64,000 nt of DNA from Bradyrhizobium sp. AZCC 1719 (GTDB taxonomy: Bacteria; Pseudomonadota; Alphaproteobacteria; Rhizobiales; Xanthobacteraceae): contig NZ_JAZHRU010000001.1 of NCBI RefSeq assembly GCF_036924525.1, forward strand, positions 310,001 through 374,000. Direction: 5' to 3'. Each line of letters opens with the position of its first letter. Position 1 is the first letter of the stretch. The notes below the pieces were generated by a model. It did no database searches. It saw nothing but the letters and a program-made list of their open reading frames with translations, and was not told the DNA's origin. Positions 61,074-64,000 of the stretch are shown one piece after another. The translations under genes and the position numbers were made by a program.

Positions 61074-61699
61074 TGGCCGCGCCCGCAAAATTCCTGTTCG
61101 ACATCGACTTCGCAGCGCCCGACAGGACACGCGAGCGTGCCGCCACGGCCGCCGAGATCGCGCAGAAGGTCGCGGAGGCCGAGGCACGTGCCTACCGCGC
61201 CGGCTACGAGGCAGCCCAGCACGAGGCCAAAGTCGAGAGCGACCGCCGCTCGGCGCTGGCGCTGGAAGAGATCGGCATCGCCATCAAGGGCATCGCCACA
61301 CGTGTCTCCGGCATCGAGGCCAGGATGGAAACCGAGGCCGTCGATGTCGCGGTCGCGGTGGCGCGCAAGCTGTGTAGCGAACTGATCGCCCGCGAACCGC
61401 TCGGCGAGATCATGGCGCTGGTCAGCGACTGCTTCTCGCATCTGGTCGCCACCCCGCATCTCGTCGTCCGCATCAACGACCAGCTCTACGAGGCCGCTCG
61501 TGAGAAGATCGAACGCCAGGCGGCCCAAAGCGGCTTCGAGGGCCGGCTGGTGATCCTGGCCGAGCCCGGCATCGCTACCGGCGACTGCCGGATCGAATGG
61601 GCCGACGGCGGCGTCGTGCTGGAACGCGCGGCCATCGAAGCGAAGATCAGCGAACTCGTCGGGCGCTATCTGGCGTCCCACGATCAGGCCGCAATGTGA
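61073..61699 (+). CDS. fliH: Flagellar assembly protein FliH
   Basis: 208 aa from ATG 61073, which shares one base with the fliG stop (TGATG). It starts AAPAKFLFDIDFAAPD; a helical Ala/Glu-rich stretch (AEAEARAYRAGYEAAQHEA) with the GxxxG-like spacing of FliH follows, then a V-ATPase-E-like C-terminal domain (VAVAVARKLCSELIAREP, DCRIEWADGGVVLER). It regulates the FliI ATPase and docks it at the export gate; fliI is not in the window. Confidence 0.88.
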   Translation: MAAPAKFLFDIDFAAPDRTRERAATAAEIAQKVAEAEARAYRAGYEAAQHEAKVESDRRSALALEEIGIAIKGIATRVSGIEARMETEAVDVAVAVARKLCSELIAREPLGEIMALVSDCFSHLVATPHLVVRINDQLYEAAREKIERQAAQSGFEGRLVILAEPGIATGDCRIEWADGGVVLERAAIEAKISELVGRYLASHDQAAM

Positions 61700-61718
61700 A
61701 GGCCATGAGGACTGAACC

Positions 61719-62069
61719 ATGAGTGACACCGACGCACAGGTACCACTACCCGATCTCAACGCCGCGGACGCGCCGCCGGTTGACGATCTCGCCTACAACG
61801 AGGACGAACAGGCCTCGCGCATCGCAGCCGACCTCGAGGCCGTATTCGACGTGCCCGTGCAGGTCTCGGCCGTGCTCGGCCGCTCCAAGATGGATGTCGG
61901 CGAGTTGTTGAAGCTCGGACCCGGTACTGTGCTCGAACTCGACCGCCGCGTCGGCGAAGCCATCGACATCTACGTCAACAACCGCCTGGTGGCGCGTGGC
62001 GAAGTCGTGCTGGTCGAAGACAAGCTCGGCGTGACCATGACGGAAATCATCAAGGCAGAACGCAACTAA
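61719..62069 (+). CDS. fliN: Flagellar motor switch protein FliN
   Basis: 116 aa. After an acidic N-terminus, the SpoA domain reads VFDVPVQVSAVLGRSKMDVG, LLKLGPGTVLELDRRVGEAI and VNNRLVARGEVVLVEDKLGV. This is the C-ring component that binds CheY-P with FliM and helps FliH docking. It lies 19 bp after fliH. Confidence 0.95.
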   Translation: MSDTDAQVPLPDLNAADAPPVDDLAYNEDEQASRIAADLEAVFDVPVQVSAVLGRSKMDVGELLKLGPGTVLELDRRVGEAIDIYVNNRLVARGEVVLVEDKLGVTMTEIIKAERN

Positions 62070-62122
62070 CAATTTTGACAATACGCGCCCGTGAGGCGCG
62101 AACAGACGGACAGGAGACAAAC

Positions 62123-63502
<1,380 letters not shown>

Positions 63503-63509
63503 ACAACCC

Positions 63510-63637
63510 GTTCCCCGGACGCAGCGCAGCGCGACAGCGATGCGCTGCAGAGCCGGGGTCCATCTTCTTTGTAACTGGCGATGGGTCCCGGCTCTGCGCC
63601 GCAGCGTTCCACGCTGCAGCGCGTCCGGGACACGATG
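63510..63637. repeat. Large palindromic intergenic repeat, copy 2
   Basis: CCCCGGACGC near 63513 pairs with GCGTCCGGG at 63621-63629, and GAGCCGGGG and CCCGGCTC pair inside. It shares sequence and order with the repeat at 21979-22100, including GTCCGGGACACGATG at its right end. It sits between the convergent flbD and small-membrane-protein stops. Confidence 0.82.
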
Positions 63638-63639
63638 CA

Positions 63640-63795
63640 TCACGAATAACTCGGCGCATCCGGCTTGCGGAAAATGTGGATGGGATCGCCGGGCTGCAGG
63701 TCGCGCCCGGTGAAAACAGCATAGGCATACAGTGCCAGATACGCGATCGCGATCGCGCCGACGCCGTAAAACACCCAAGTCGCAATCCGCTTCAT
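63640..63795 (-). CDS. Small single-pass membrane protein
   Basis: 51 aa from ATG 63795. It begins MKRIATWVFYGVGAIAIAYL, one membrane helix running to about residue 29 (YAYAVF), then a short polar tail, TGRDLQPGDPIHIFRKPDAP and SYS. The protein is too short to assign and no family is recognised; the helix and positive start (N-in) suggest an inner-membrane protein with an outside tail. The stop is three bases from the repeat. Confidence 0.6.
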   Translation of the reverse strand: MKRIATWVFYGVGAIAIAYLALYAYAVFTGRDLQPGDPIHIFRKPDAPSYS

Positions 63796-63870
63796 CGCGA
63801 ATATCTAGAATGCCGGGCCGCAAATGGCCAGCCGTCGAGCGCGAGAAATCCGGAACTTTCGCCGGGATCG

Positions 63871-64000
63871 TCAGGTCCTTCGCGTGGCCCGCGATGCAGG
63901 CAGACTCACTTCCGCCAGTTTGAGCGCGTCCTCGTCGCGGTCGATGGCGACGTACTGCCCCTGCCAATAGGCCAGCGCCGCGGTACGCGTGGAGACAGCA
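63871..64000 (-). CDS. Partial gene, C-terminal end of an unknown protein
   Basis: An open frame entering from the right edge reads VSTRTAALAYWQGQYVAIDR, then DEDALKLAEVSLPASRATRR and stops at 63871. The composition is protein-like, with an Ala-rich helix. The family cannot be judged from 43 residues. Confidence 0.4.
   Translation of the reverse strand, partial: AVSTRTAALAYWQGQYVAIDRDEDALKLAEVSLPASRATRRT

Noticed and set aside
59718..61187. Minus-strand frame over fliF-fliG
   Set aside because: Shadow of fliG; no motif and no ribosome binding site.

Overview
The window is GC-rich alphaproteobacterial chromosome. It most resembles Bradyrhizobium or a close relative in the Nitrobacteraceae. 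Support for this comes from the fliK-flgD-sciP-fliF-fliG-fliH-fliN-flbD block with a CtrA-inhibitor (SciP/DUF1153) gene inside it, from several FCD, MarR, LacI, Lrp and MocR regulators each beside its own catabolic genes, from large intergenic palindromic repeats, and from short conserved rhizobial proteins of unknown function. The taxon is inferred from gene content and protein likeness; no search was run.

Layout. 0-7.9 kb holds housekeeping and metabolic genes (FKBP isomerase, gamma-glutamyltransferase, trhO, slyX, hemE, a GMC oxidoreductase, and an enoyl-CoA hydratase coupled to a MarR regulator). 8.1-14.8 kb is one collinear block: a GntR/FCD regulator, a complete NitT/TauT-type ABC importer with two permeases, then a NodB-like deacetylase homologue, a FAH-family hydrolase and a MetE-like protein. 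The substrate is unknown. 15-23.6 kb carries a DUF2778 L,D-transpeptidase-like protein with a small partner, a set of ring- and ketone-degradation-type genes (DOPA-dioxygenase-like, AhpD-like, VOC, SDR), a LacI regulator, an orphan TctC binding protein and a P450/ferredoxin pair. 23.8-26.7 kb is TetR-nhaA-outer-membrane-like protein.

26.7-35.9 kb is the nitrate assimilation locus. nirB-nirD-nasA lies on the minus strand, and a NarK-type transporter followed by a PP2C/Ser-Thr kinase fusion lies on the plus strand. The 650-bp divergent region between them holds one exact sigma-54 promoter and one weaker one, so nitrogen control can be read from the DNA. 35.9-39.4 kb has gabD and an ald/Lrp divergent pair.

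39.5-52.4 kb looks accessory. It contains a stress-type cluster (PEBP, erythromycin-esterase-like protein, hydrolase-phosphoribosyltransferase fusion, a frameshifted GreA-like gene), a MocR regulator with likely operators at itself and at a DUF1127 gene, a flavin-type dehydrogenase, a degraded IS481-type transposase, a TetR/crotonase pair sharing a perfect operator, and a truncated quinone oxidoreductase. It ends at a tRNA-Met gene. 52.6-64 kb returns to core genes: a PmtA-like methyltransferase, mnmA and the flagellar block, with CtrA-like sites near sciP and fliF and the sigma-54 activator flbD at its end.
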